Shown here: positions 16,329 to 23,422 of the stretch, piece after piece
Layout of the letters: every line of letters starts with the position of its first letter
How positions within the stretch are numbered: position 1 is the first letter of the stretch
Source of the DNA: Zobellia roscoffensis
Lineage (GTDB): Bacteria > Bacteroidota > Bacteroidia > Flavobacteriales > Flavobacteriaceae
DNA length: 64,000 bases
NCBI RefSeq assembly: GCF_015330165.1
Contig: NZ_JADDXT010000002.1
Location: 1,920,504-1,984,503, forward strand
Direction of reading: 5' to 3'
Notes under the pieces: generated by a model
Databases searched by the model: none
The model's input: the letters and a program-made list of their open reading frames with translations, nothing else
What the model was told of the DNA's origin: nothing
Made by a program: the position numbers and the translations under genes

Positions 16329-16342
16329 TTATTGATCATTGC

Positions 16343-17083
16343 ATGATGATGAAGAGAAGACAGTTTATAAATAGAACGGCCCTAGCCATTGCGGGAACTA
16401 GTTTAATGGGCTGTTTTGATCACTCTAAGTTTCAATTGAAGAAAAATCAAGTTGTTGGATGTTTTGGCGATAGCATAACTTTTGCGAGAGGTAATGGTTA
16501 TGTTGAAATGCTTCAGGAAAAATTCAACAAAGAAAAACCAGAGCTCAATATTACTTTTATCAACTTTGGAAAAAGTAGTGAGACCGTAAGCGGACTCACA
16601 GAGGAAGACCATCCAGGTCCAAGACCGTATCTTTTTGAGCGTTTAGATGATGTTCTAGACAAAAATAAGATAGATGTAGCACTTTTCTGTTACGGAATCA
16701 ATGATGGAATCTACGGTAAGCCTTCCGAAGAATTGTTTAGAAGTTTTAAAATAGGAGTCTATTCGTTTCTTGAAAAGATGAGGCAAAGAAATATTCCTGC
16801 AATTTTACTCACTCCGCCACCTTTGGCTGAGGTTGTAGTAAGAGCAAATGAGGGGATGTCATATAGCTACAAAAATCCGTATCCAAAATATGATATAGAG
16901 GTATTACAGGAGTTTACCAATATCATTTTAGATATGCACCACCCTTTTGCCAATGCAGAGATTAATATTCGTCAACCTCTTTTCAAGAGTCAAAAAGAGT
17001 GTTATGGTAAAGACCCAATTCATCCTAATAAGAATGGACATAGGTTAATTGCCGATACGATTTTTGGTAATTTATCGTTTTAA
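16343..17083 (+). CDS. Secreted SGNH/GDSL hydrolase (Tat and lipobox-like signal)
   Basis: 246 residues. The N-terminus MMMKRRQFINRTALAIAG has a twin-arginine pattern and is followed by SLMGC, a lipobox, so it is probably a Tat-exported lipoprotein. The SGNH blocks are FGDSITFA (block I Ser), NFGKSSETVSGL (block II), CYGINDGIYG (block III GxND) and the catalytic DPIHPNKNGH (block V Asp/His). Such proteins are often carbohydrate or acyl esterases. It follows the GntP permease with a 14-base gap, so the two probably act together on an esterified substrate. The first of three consecutive ATGs is used; any could serve. Confidence 0.87.
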   Translation: MMMKRRQFINRTALAIAGTSLMGCFDHSKFQLKKNQVVGCFGDSITFARGNGYVEMLQEKFNKEKPELNITFINFGKSSETVSGLTEEDHPGPRPYLFERLDDVLDKNKIDVALFCYGINDGIYGKPSEELFRSFKIGVYSFLEKMRQRNIPAILLTPPPLAEVVVRANEGMSYSYKNPYPKYDIEVLQEFTNIILDMHHPFANAEINIRQPLFKSQKECYGKDPIHPNKNGHRLIADTIFGNLSF

Positions 17084-17142
17084 CATTGCGTTAAGCCCCC
17101 GTGGCAGGGTATTTGTTATCTTTATCTTGATTTTTTTATTCG

Positions 17143-17802
17143 ATGATCAAAAACTATTCGGTATTGGTATTAGCTGTTATGCTGTTTTCCCTCTCGGGGA
17201 TGGCACAGACCGATATTCCTCAAAAGAAAGATTTAAAAATTGATACAGCCAATAAGATTGATGACAATGAAAAACCAAATGAAGGCACATCGTTGAAAAT
17301 TCCTTCCGTTGTTGATGACCAACCTCAGGTTGAATTGGATTTTGCAAAACGGAATCCGGTTAAGATGATTGATGACCGAGAATTAGTGCAGGCGGGAGCA
17401 GGCATGAAAATTGACCCTAAAGTTGGACCAATACAACCTAAGGAAGGTTCAAAACAGCATTTCCCGGACATGTACATGGGCGATGTGAAAAACAATGGCA
17501 AATTTGTTGGTATTGTTTGTCGCGATCATGAAAACGTAGATGGTGATCGCATAAAAATTTATGTGAACGGAGATGTCGTTGATCCTAATATTCTTTTAAC
17601 GGGTTCTTTCAAAGGAGTAAATGTAGATTTAAAAAAAGGGTTTAATCGTGTGGATTTTGAGGCGCTTAACACCGGTACTTCGGCCCCTAATACCGCCCAA
17701 GTAAATGTGTATGATGATAAAGGAGAACTCATTTATGCTAATAAATGGTTGCTCTCAGAAGGGTCTAAAGCTACCTTGATTATTACTAAAGAAGAGGATT
17801 AA
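17143..17802 (+). CDS. Secreted protein of unknown function
   Basis: 219 residues with an N-terminal signal peptide (MIKNYSVLVLAVMLFSLSGMAQ). Residues about 23-105 are a charged, Asp/Lys-rich, probably disordered segment. The C-terminal half (about 115-219) is predicted beta-rich: VGIVCRDHENVDGDRIKIYVNGDVV and a closing LLTGSFKGVNVDLKKGFNRVDFEALN, reminiscent of a small beta-sandwich. No enzyme motif or lipobox was seen. I do not recognise the family, though similar proteins appear common in flavobacteria. A TATCTTTA promoter-like box lies at 17117-17124. Confidence 0.75.
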   Translation: MIKNYSVLVLAVMLFSLSGMAQTDIPQKKDLKIDTANKIDDNEKPNEGTSLKIPSVVDDQPQVELDFAKRNPVKMIDDRELVQAGAGMKIDPKVGPIQPKEGSKQHFPDMYMGDVKNNGKFVGIVCRDHENVDGDRIKIYVNGDVVDPNILLTGSFKGVNVDLKKGFNRVDFEALNTGTSAPNTAQVNVYDDKGELIYANKWLLSEGSKATLIITKEED

Positions 17803-17903
17803 TAGTTTCCCTTATATTTAATGTAGACTTTAATTGCATTTTCTATCTAAACAGTTTATGATTTAGATAACAATCCTAAAAAGTGGAATACCAGTTTTTA
17901 CCG

Positions 17904-17911
17904 TAACTTTG
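17904..17911 (+). promoter_or_regulatory. -7 promoter element for the ABC exporter gene
   Basis: TAACTTTG matches TAnnTTTG and lies 20 bases before the ATG at 17932. Confidence 0.5.
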
Positions 17912-17931
17912 GCCTCTTCAAATCCTCATTC

Positions 17932-19668
17932 ATGGCCGAAAAAAAAGTTAGTATGCTTACCGCGTTTAAGACCATTATTTGGCCTAGACGAAATCTTGTA
18001 TTTATTGGGCTCCTATTAATTGTGATTAGCAAAGCAGCAAGTTTTGTAGCTCCTATGTCTCTAAAATATCTGATGGATGACATTATACCCAATAAGGATA
18101 TTGATTTTTTAAAATTACTGGTAGGCGCTGTAGGTCTGGCTATACTAGTACAAGCTGTAACGTCCTTTTTATTAACTAAAATACTGAGCATACAGGCGCA
18201 ATATTTAATTTCAGAGCTTAGGGCTCAAGTTCAGAAAAAAGTACTATCTCTTCCAATTAGTTTTTTTGATAATGCAAAGTCGGGTGCTCTGGTATCGCGT
18301 ATCATGAGCGACGTTGAAGGTGTCCGTAATTTAATTGGAACAGGTTTGGTGCAACTCGTAGGGGGTACTATTACGGCGGTAGTTTCTCTGGTATTGCTTT
18401 TACGTATTAGTTGGACTATGACCGTTTTTACACTTGTACCTTTGGCTATTTTTGCAATTATCGCCTTGAAGGCATTTAAAATTATTAGACCCATTTTTAG
18501 AAATCGAGGAAAGATAAATGCTGAAGTAAAAGGCAGATTGACCGAAACTTTAGGAGGTGTACGTGTAATCAAGGGTTTTAATGCCGAGGAACAAGAAAAT
18601 AAAATATTTGAAGAAGGAGTTGATCGTCTTTTTCAAAATGTAAAAAAGAGTTTGACGGCTACTGCTTTTATGACGAGTTCTTCTACTTTTCTTTTAGGCA
18701 TGGCCACCACCGGAATTATGGGAATTGGTGGGTATAAAATTATGATGGATGAACTTACTATAGGTGAGTTCTTGACTTTTACTTTTTTATTGGGACTAAT
18801 GGTAGCGCCAATTGTTCAGATGAGTAACATTGGGAGTCAGTTAACGGAAGCCTTGGCTGGGTTAGATCGTACAGAGGAGCTTATGAATATGACTCCGGAA
18901 TCGGACGAGGAGAACCGTACAATTATTTTAGATGATATTGAAGGTGATATTGTTTTTGACGATGTTTCTTTTGCCTATGAGGAAGATAAAGAAGTGTTGC
19001 ATAATATTAATTTTGAGGTAAAGTCAGGTAACGTAGTTGCTTTAGTTGGTAGTTCCGGCTCTGGTAAATCTACTATTGCTGGATTGGCGGCAACCTTTTT
19101 AAACCCACAATCAGGTAAAATTACTATAGATGGCAAGGATGTCTCAAAAGTGAATTTAAACAGTTTTAGACAACATCTAGGAGTGGTTTTACAAGACGAT
19201 TTTCTGTTTGAGGGAACCATACGGGAGAATATACTTTTTCCACGACCTAATGCTTCTGAAGAACAATTACAGCAGGCTGTTGAAGCGGCGTATGTAAATG
19301 AATTTACGGATAGGTTTGATGATGGTTTGGATACGTTGATAGGGGAGCGGGGCGTGAAACTTTCCGGTGGTCAACGCCAACGTATTGCAATTGCTAGGGC
19401 TGTTTTGGCAGACCCTAAAATTTTAATTTTAGATGAAGCTACTTCTAATTTGGATACTGAAAGCGAAGCTTTAATTCAAAAGAGTTTAGCGGCCTTAACA
19501 GAAGGGCGTACTACTTTTGTAATTGCCCATAGGTTAAGTACCATTCGAAAAGCGAATCAGATTTTGGTTATCGAAAACGGTAAAATTGCAGAAGAGGGTA
19601 CCCACGATGAGCTTATCACTAAAGAAGGCAGGTACTTTAACCTATTTACATATCAGGCTAGAATCTAG
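17932..19668 (+). CDS. ABC exporter half-transporter (MsbA-like, fused TM and ATPase)
   Basis: 578 residues. The N-terminal ABC type-1 membrane domain (about 1-310) has six hydrophobic segments. The C-terminal ATPase has Walker A GSSGSGKST, Q-loop VVLQDDFLFEGT, signature LSGGQRQRIAIARA, Walker B ILILDEAT and switch IAHRLST. It probably functions as a homodimer exporting lipid or drug-like substrates from the inner membrane. Resemblance to MsbA and LmrA does not fix the substrate. The last codons overlap the convergent ferredoxin gene by four bases. Confidence 0.92.
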   Translation: MAEKKVSMLTAFKTIIWPRRNLVFIGLLLIVISKAASFVAPMSLKYLMDDIIPNKDIDFLKLLVGAVGLAILVQAVTSFLLTKILSIQAQYLISELRAQVQKKVLSLPISFFDNAKSGALVSRIMSDVEGVRNLIGTGLVQLVGGTITAVVSLVLLLRISWTMTVFTLVPLAIFAIIALKAFKIIRPIFRNRGKINAEVKGRLTETLGGVRVIKGFNAEEQENKIFEEGVDRLFQNVKKSLTATAFMTSSSTFLLGMATTGIMGIGGYKIMMDELTIGEFLTFTFLLGLMVAPIVQMSNIGSQLTEALAGLDRTEELMNMTPESDEENRTIILDDIEGDIVFDDVSFAYEEDKEVLHNINFEVKSGNVVALVGSSGSGKSTIAGLAATFLNPQSGKITIDGKDVSKVNLNSFRQHLGVVLQDDFLFEGTIRENILFPRPNASEEQLQQAVEAAYVNEFTDRFDDGLDTLIGERGVKLSGGQRQRIAIARAVLADPKILILDEATSNLDTESEALIQKSLAALTEGRTTFVIAHRLSTIRKANQILVIENGKIAEEGTHDELITKEGRYFNLFTYQARI

Positions 19669-19994
19669 CTCTCAGGAGCCAATTCCACTTCTAATCCGTC
19701 TAAATCTGGGGTCATATGAATTTGGCAACCCAAACGGCTGTTGTCTTTCACATCAAAAGCTTCGGCTAACATCGCATCTTCATCATCTGATTTTTCAGGA
19801 AGATTATGGTCAGATTCTACGTAGCATTGACAGGAAGCGCACATAGCCATACCACCACAAATGCCAATGGTTCCTTCAGGAGCTAATTCGTACGAGCGAA
19901 CAACCTCCATTAGGTTCATGTTCATATCGGTTGGGGCATCTACTTCATGAAGAACACCATCGCGGTCGGTTATTTTTATTTTTATATCGGACAT
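19665..19994 (-). CDS. 2Fe-2S ferredoxin, adrenodoxin type
   Basis: 109 residues. The cluster ligands follow the C-x5-C-x2-C...C pattern: GICGGMAMCASCQCYVE and later RLGCQIHM. It transfers electrons in the cytoplasm and is most likely reduced by the ferredoxin-NADP reductase encoded just upstream on the same strand, serving Fe-S assembly or other redox enzymes. The two genes are separated by a four-helix-bundle gene carried by an element with terminal inverted repeats. Confidence 0.93.
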   Translation of the reverse strand: MSDIKIKITDRDGVLHEVDAPTDMNMNLMEVVRSYELAPEGTIGICGGMAMCASCQCYVESDHNLPEKSDDEDAMLAEAFDVKDNSRLGCQIHMTPDLDGLEVELAPES

Positions 19995-20013
19995 TAAAAA
20001 AGGAATTAGTAGT

Positions 20014-20032
20014 TAGGGATTAGGTGTTAGTT
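20014..20032 (+). repeat. Left terminal inverted repeat of the IVP element
   Basis: TAGGGATTAGGTGTTAGTT is the inverted partner (17 of 19 bases) of the sequence at 20427-20445. It lies immediately after the end of the four-helix-bundle gene. Confidence 0.7.
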
Positions 20033-20033
20033 T

Positions 20034-20402
20034 TTATGAATTGGTTGACTTTCTTGGGGTCATTGATTGTATAAGTCCAAAGAGCATTCTAGAAATTTCG
20101 TTAGACTGTTTGATTAACTCTGTTGTTTCTTGTGATTCTAAAAAATGAAGTCTCTTGGAAAGATATAACATGGAACGTACCTCGCTATTTGAACTTGTTG
20201 CAAAATATAAAAATCGAATAAAATCAGGATTCGTGCGTCTGTCAAACCCTTCGGCTATATTGTTAGAAATTGATATCGACGCTCTTAGAATTTGGTCTTT
20301 AAAAGAATAGTCTTTGGAGTTTGAAAACTTTTGGTAGATAACAACAGAAAAATCTTGTGCTTTCAGCCACACCAATAAATCTTCAAACCTTTTAACTGCC
20401 AT
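20034..20402 (-). CDS. Four-helix-bundle protein (23S rRNA intervening-sequence type)
   Basis: 122 residues, all-helical, with the family signature in RASISISNNIAEGFDRRTNPDFIRFLYFATSSNSEVRSML. Proteins of this family are encoded in 23S rRNA intervening sequences of some bacteria and, in Bacteroidota, as free-standing copies; the biochemical role is unclear. Here the gene lies between ferredoxin reductase and ferredoxin genes of an Fe-S operon, bracketed by 19-base inverted repeats, and so looks like an inserted element rather than an original operon member. Confidence 0.88.
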   Translation of the reverse strand: MAVKRFEDLLVWLKAQDFSVVIYQKFSNSKDYSFKDQILRASISISNNIAEGFDRRTNPDFIRFLYFATSSNSEVRSMLYLSKRLHFLESQETTELIKQSNEISRMLFGLIQSMTPRKSTNS

Positions 20403-20426
20403 ATGCTTCTATGTTATAGTTTTTAG

Positions 20427-20445
20427 AACTAACTCCTAATTCCTA
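20427..20445 (+). repeat. Right terminal inverted repeat of the IVP element
   Basis: AACTAACTCCTAATTCCTA, the inverted partner of 20014-20032 (17 of 19). It starts 24 bases upstream of the four-helix-bundle start codon and ends 13 bases before the reductase stop codon. Confidence 0.7.
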
Positions 20446-20458
20446 TGTGCCTAGCTTC

Positions 20459-21517
20459 CTAATTTATACTCTTTACAACTGCCTTAGGTGCTTCTTTTTT
20501 ACTTCCGTCAAAACCGGTGACACCGCCTACGGTCGTGTATTTCATTACATATTTCTTTTCAGGGAAAATACGTTGATAAGCACTTTGGCACATTAGCGTA
20601 GCCTCGTGAAAACCACAAAGAATTAATTTTAGTTTCCCTGGATAGGTGTTTACATCACCTATGGCATAAATTCCTGGTATGTTGGTCTGATAATCGAATG
20701 TGTTTACCTTAATGGCATTTTTCTCTATTTCTAGCCCCCAATCTGCAATGGGCCCGAGTTTAGGGGAAAGTCCAAAAAGCGGAACAAAATTATCAACTTC
20801 TAGAGTAACATCCTCATCAGGATTTGTTGTTTTTCTAATAGAAACAGCCTCTAATTTATCCTCGCCCTTTAATCCTACGATTTCGGCAGGTGTAATTAGG
20901 TTTATTTTTCCTTGATTCTTAAGTTGTTGTACTTTTTCTACAGAATCTAAAGCACCTCTAAACTCGTTTCTACGGTGTACCAAAGAAACCTCTGATGCTA
21001 CATCGGCCAAAAAGATACTCCAGTCTAAAGCAGAATCGCCACCACCAGCAATAACTACCTTTTTGTTACGATATACTTCTGGGTCTTTTATAATATACGC
21101 AACACCGTTGTCTTCGTATTTAGAAAGGTTCTCAAGTAATGGCTTGCGAGGTTCAAAACTACCTAGACCTCCTGCAATAGCAACAATGGGTGCGTGATGT
21201 TTTGTGCCTTTGTTGGTGGTTACTATAAAAGTGCCATCTTCTAATTTCTCTATAGTCTGTGCCCTTTCACCTAAAGTAAAGCCAGGTTCAAAAGGTTTTA
21301 TTTGCTCCATTAGATTATTTACTAAATCACCTGCCAAAACCTCAGGAAAGCCTGGTATATCATAGATTGGTTTTTTAGGATAAATCTCGGAGCATTGCCC
21401 ACCTGCTTGCGGTAGTGCGTCTATTAAATGACATTTGAGTTTCAATAGGCCTGCCTCAAAAACGGCAAAAAGCCCTGTTGGGCCAGCTCCAATAATCAAT
21501 ATATCTGTTTTGATCAT
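20459..21517 (-). CDS. Ferredoxin--NADP+ reductase, thioredoxin-reductase-like (YumC type)
   Basis: 352 residues. FAD-binding GAGPTGLFAVFEAGLL at the N-terminus, NADPH-binding GGGDSALDWSIFLA in the middle and the FAD-closing PGIYAIGDVN near the end. The CxxC redox pair of true thioredoxin reductase is absent, which is diagnostic of the YumC/TrxB-like ferredoxin reductases. It should move electrons between NADPH and the adrenodoxin-type ferredoxin encoded downstream. It lies 70 bases after the NifU-like gene, in a run of Fe-S related genes. Confidence 0.93.
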   Translation of the reverse strand: MIKTDILIIGAGPTGLFAVFEAGLLKLKCHLIDALPQAGGQCSEIYPKKPIYDIPGFPEVLAGDLVNNLMEQIKPFEPGFTLGERAQTIEKLEDGTFIVTTNKGTKHHAPIVAIAGGLGSFEPRKPLLENLSKYEDNGVAYIIKDPEVYRNKKVVIAGGGDSALDWSIFLADVASEVSLVHRRNEFRGALDSVEKVQQLKNQGKINLITPAEIVGLKGEDKLEAVSIRKTTNPDEDVTLEVDNFVPLFGLSPKLGPIADWGLEIEKNAIKVNTFDYQTNIPGIYAIGDVNTYPGKLKLILCGFHEATLMCQSAYQRIFPEKKYVMKYTTVGGVTGFDGSKKEAPKAVVKSIN

Positions 21518-21587
21518 CGGGTTTATGTTATAATTCGGACGAAATTAAATTTAATAGGTCAATAAGAATATGATATAAATCAGGGCC

Positions 21588-21830
21588 TTATGCGCCAATG
21601 TTAATTACTTCTTCAATTTGTGGAGCATACTTTTTTATAGTCATCTCAACACCACTCTTTAAAGTCATCTGATTAACGCTACATCCAATACATGCACCCT
21701 CTAATTTCACTTTTACAGACTTTTCATCGTCTATGGAAACTAAAGAAATATCTCCTCCATCACTCTGCAAAAACGGGCGAATCTCTTCTAGCGCTTTTTC
21801 TACATTTTGTTTTAATTCTTCCGATGTCAT
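21588..21830 (-). CDS. NifU C-terminal domain Fe-S scaffold protein
   Basis: 80 residues, the Nfu domain alone. The Fe-S binding pair is in LEGACIGCSVNQMTLKSGVE (CxxC). It carries or transfers Fe-S clusters in the cytoplasm. The start codon lies one base after the stop of the mrp gene, so the two are translationally coupled. Confidence 0.95.
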   Translation of the reverse strand: MTSEELKQNVEKALEEIRPFLQSDGGDISLVSIDDEKSVKVKLEGACIGCSVNQMTLKSGVEMTIKKYAPQIEEVINIGA

Positions 21831-21831
21831 A

Positions 21832-22971
21832 TTATTTTTTCTTAACGACAGAACAGCCTGCCATTGTTGTTATCTTGATTGCTTCGGTTGGGGGAAGGCT
21901 TTTATTTCTACCTACAACTTCTTGCACTACATTTTTTGTTATCTCTTCAAAAGCTTCTTCTACAGGTGTAGCCGTTTGCATTGCGGCTGGTCTTCCGACA
22001 TCACCTGCTTCACGTATACTCTGTACTAAAGGTATTTCTCCTAAGAAAGGTACGTCTAAATCTTCAGACAGATTTTTTGCACCTTCCTTACCAAAAATAT
22101 AATACTTATTATCAGGAAGCTCGTCAGGTGTAAAATAAGCCATATTCTCAACTATTCCCAATACGGGTACGTTTATAGAATCTTGCTGAAACATGGCAAC
22201 CCCTTTTCTAGCATCGGCAAGAGCTACTGTCTGAGGTGTACTTACCACTACAGCACCGGTTACCGGCATTGCCTGCATAATGCTTAAGTGGATATCTCCG
22301 GTTCCTGGAGGAAGGTCAATTAGCATGAAATCCAATTCGCCCCAATGTGCATCAAAGATCATTTGATTCAATGCTTTTGCAGCCATGGGGCCACGCCAAA
22401 TAACGGCCTGATTCGGTTCGGTAAAGAACCCAATGGACAACATCTTTACGCCATAATTCTCTACCGGTTTCATTTTTGATTTTCCGGCTACGTTTACAGC
22501 CAAAGGCTTTTCCATAGGGACATCAAACATGATTGGCATGGAAGGACCGTAAATATCAGCATCTAAAACACCTACTTTAAAGCCCATTTTAGCCAAGGTT
22601 ACTGCTAAATTTGCAGTAACTGTAGACTTACCAACACCACCTTTACCGGATGCGACTGCAATGATATTTTGAATACCAGGTAATGGTTTTCCTTTTATCT
22701 CATTAGTCTTTGGTTTTGCAGGGGCATCAACCTTAATGTTGATTTTTATTTTGGCTTTTTCATATACCTCTCGGTGTATGATTTTCAAAATTTCTACTTC
22801 GGTCTTTTTTCTGGCTTGTAGGCTGGGGTTGCTGATAGTGATATCAACTTCAACCTCATCGCCAAAAATCTGTATATTTTTAACTGCACCGCTTTCTACC
22901 ATATTTTGTCCCTCACCGGGTACGGTAATATTTTCTAGTGCTCTTAAAACTTCTTTTTTATCAATCTTCAT
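21832..22971 (-). CDS. Mrp/NBP35-type ATP-binding Fe-S carrier
   Basis: 379 residues. An N-terminal MIP18-like domain (about 1-90: VLRALENITVPGEGQNMVESGAVKNI) is followed by a P-loop ATPase with deviant Walker A VASGKGGVGKSTVTANLA and later LDADIYGPSMP and DFMLIDLPPGTGD. It delivers Fe-S clusters to target proteins. It leads the operon mrp, nfu, ferredoxin reductase, ferredoxin. A -7 promoter box TATCTTTG lies at 22994-23001 on the minus strand. Confidence 0.93.
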   Translation of the reverse strand: MKIDKKEVLRALENITVPGEGQNMVESGAVKNIQIFGDEVEVDITISNPSLQARKKTEVEILKIIHREVYEKAKIKINIKVDAPAKPKTNEIKGKPLPGIQNIIAVASGKGGVGKSTVTANLAVTLAKMGFKVGVLDADIYGPSMPIMFDVPMEKPLAVNVAGKSKMKPVENYGVKMLSIGFFTEPNQAVIWRGPMAAKALNQMIFDAHWGELDFMLIDLPPGTGDIHLSIMQAMPVTGAVVVSTPQTVALADARKGVAMFQQDSINVPVLGIVENMAYFTPDELPDNKYYIFGKEGAKNLSEDLDVPFLGEIPLVQSIREAGDVGRPAAMQTATPVEEAFEEITKNVVQEVVGRNKSLPPTEAIKITTMAGCSVVKKK

Positions 22972-22993
22972 TATATAAAATCATTCTAAAGAG

Positions 22994-23001
22994 CAAAGAT
23001 A
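22994..23001 (-). promoter_or_regulatory. -7 promoter element for the mrp operon
   Basis: On the minus strand this reads TATCTTTG, an exact TAnnTTTG match, 22 bases before the mrp start codon. Confidence 0.55.
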
Positions 23002-23061
23002 CGGCATAAGGGCAAGAAACTAAAGTGTTTGTATTGAAATGTAGTATGGAGTGATAGGTGT

Positions 23062-23080
23062 TAGTGATTAGGAGTTAGTA
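23062..23080 (+). repeat. Solo copy of the IVP-element terminal repeat
   Basis: TAGTGATTAGGAGTTAGTA resembles the terminal repeats at 20014-20032 and 20427-20445. It stands alone, without a four-helix-bundle gene. Confidence 0.5.
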
Positions 23081-23422
23081 TGATGTGTTTTAAGCTCTTA
23101 TAGAAATGTAGTTTTTTGAGCATTAAAAATGGTTCAGTTACTTCAATTAAAAAAGTTTACAAGTAATTAGGCCTTACGTTTATCTAACATATCCGGCGCC
23201 ATGGCCTAGCAATCGCATTTAGAGTGTTTCTTGTACAATAGAGGTATTTCTACCTTCTCGTTCTATCTAAAGATTAATGTCTTTCAAAAAAAAACGCGCT
23301 GGCCACCCTGCTGAACCCACTTAAAAATATTGTTTAGTTGAAGTAGCATATTTCTTGTTCATTACGTTTAATAGTATCGACTATTTTTTGTGACATTATA
23401 TCTCCAAATGTCTCATGGACAT

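Larger units (their letters stand above)
22979..23422. other. Intergenic region with a third IVP-type repeat; no gene recognised
   Basis: About 440 bases between mrp and the efflux permease, both read on the minus strand. It holds the mrp promoter and, at 23062-23080, TAGTGATTAGGAGTTAGTA, a single copy of the repeat that bounds the four-helix-bundle element. The stretch 23340-23420 has a short open frame on the minus strand (ending QKIVDTIKRNEQEICYFN) that could be a worn-out gene end, but this is weak. Nothing else was recognised. Confidence 0.5.

Noticed and set aside
23340..23421. Short minus-strand frame ending QKIVDTIKRNEQEICYFN as a gene remnant
   Set aside because: About 30 codons only, overlapping the permease end in another frame, with no firm family match.
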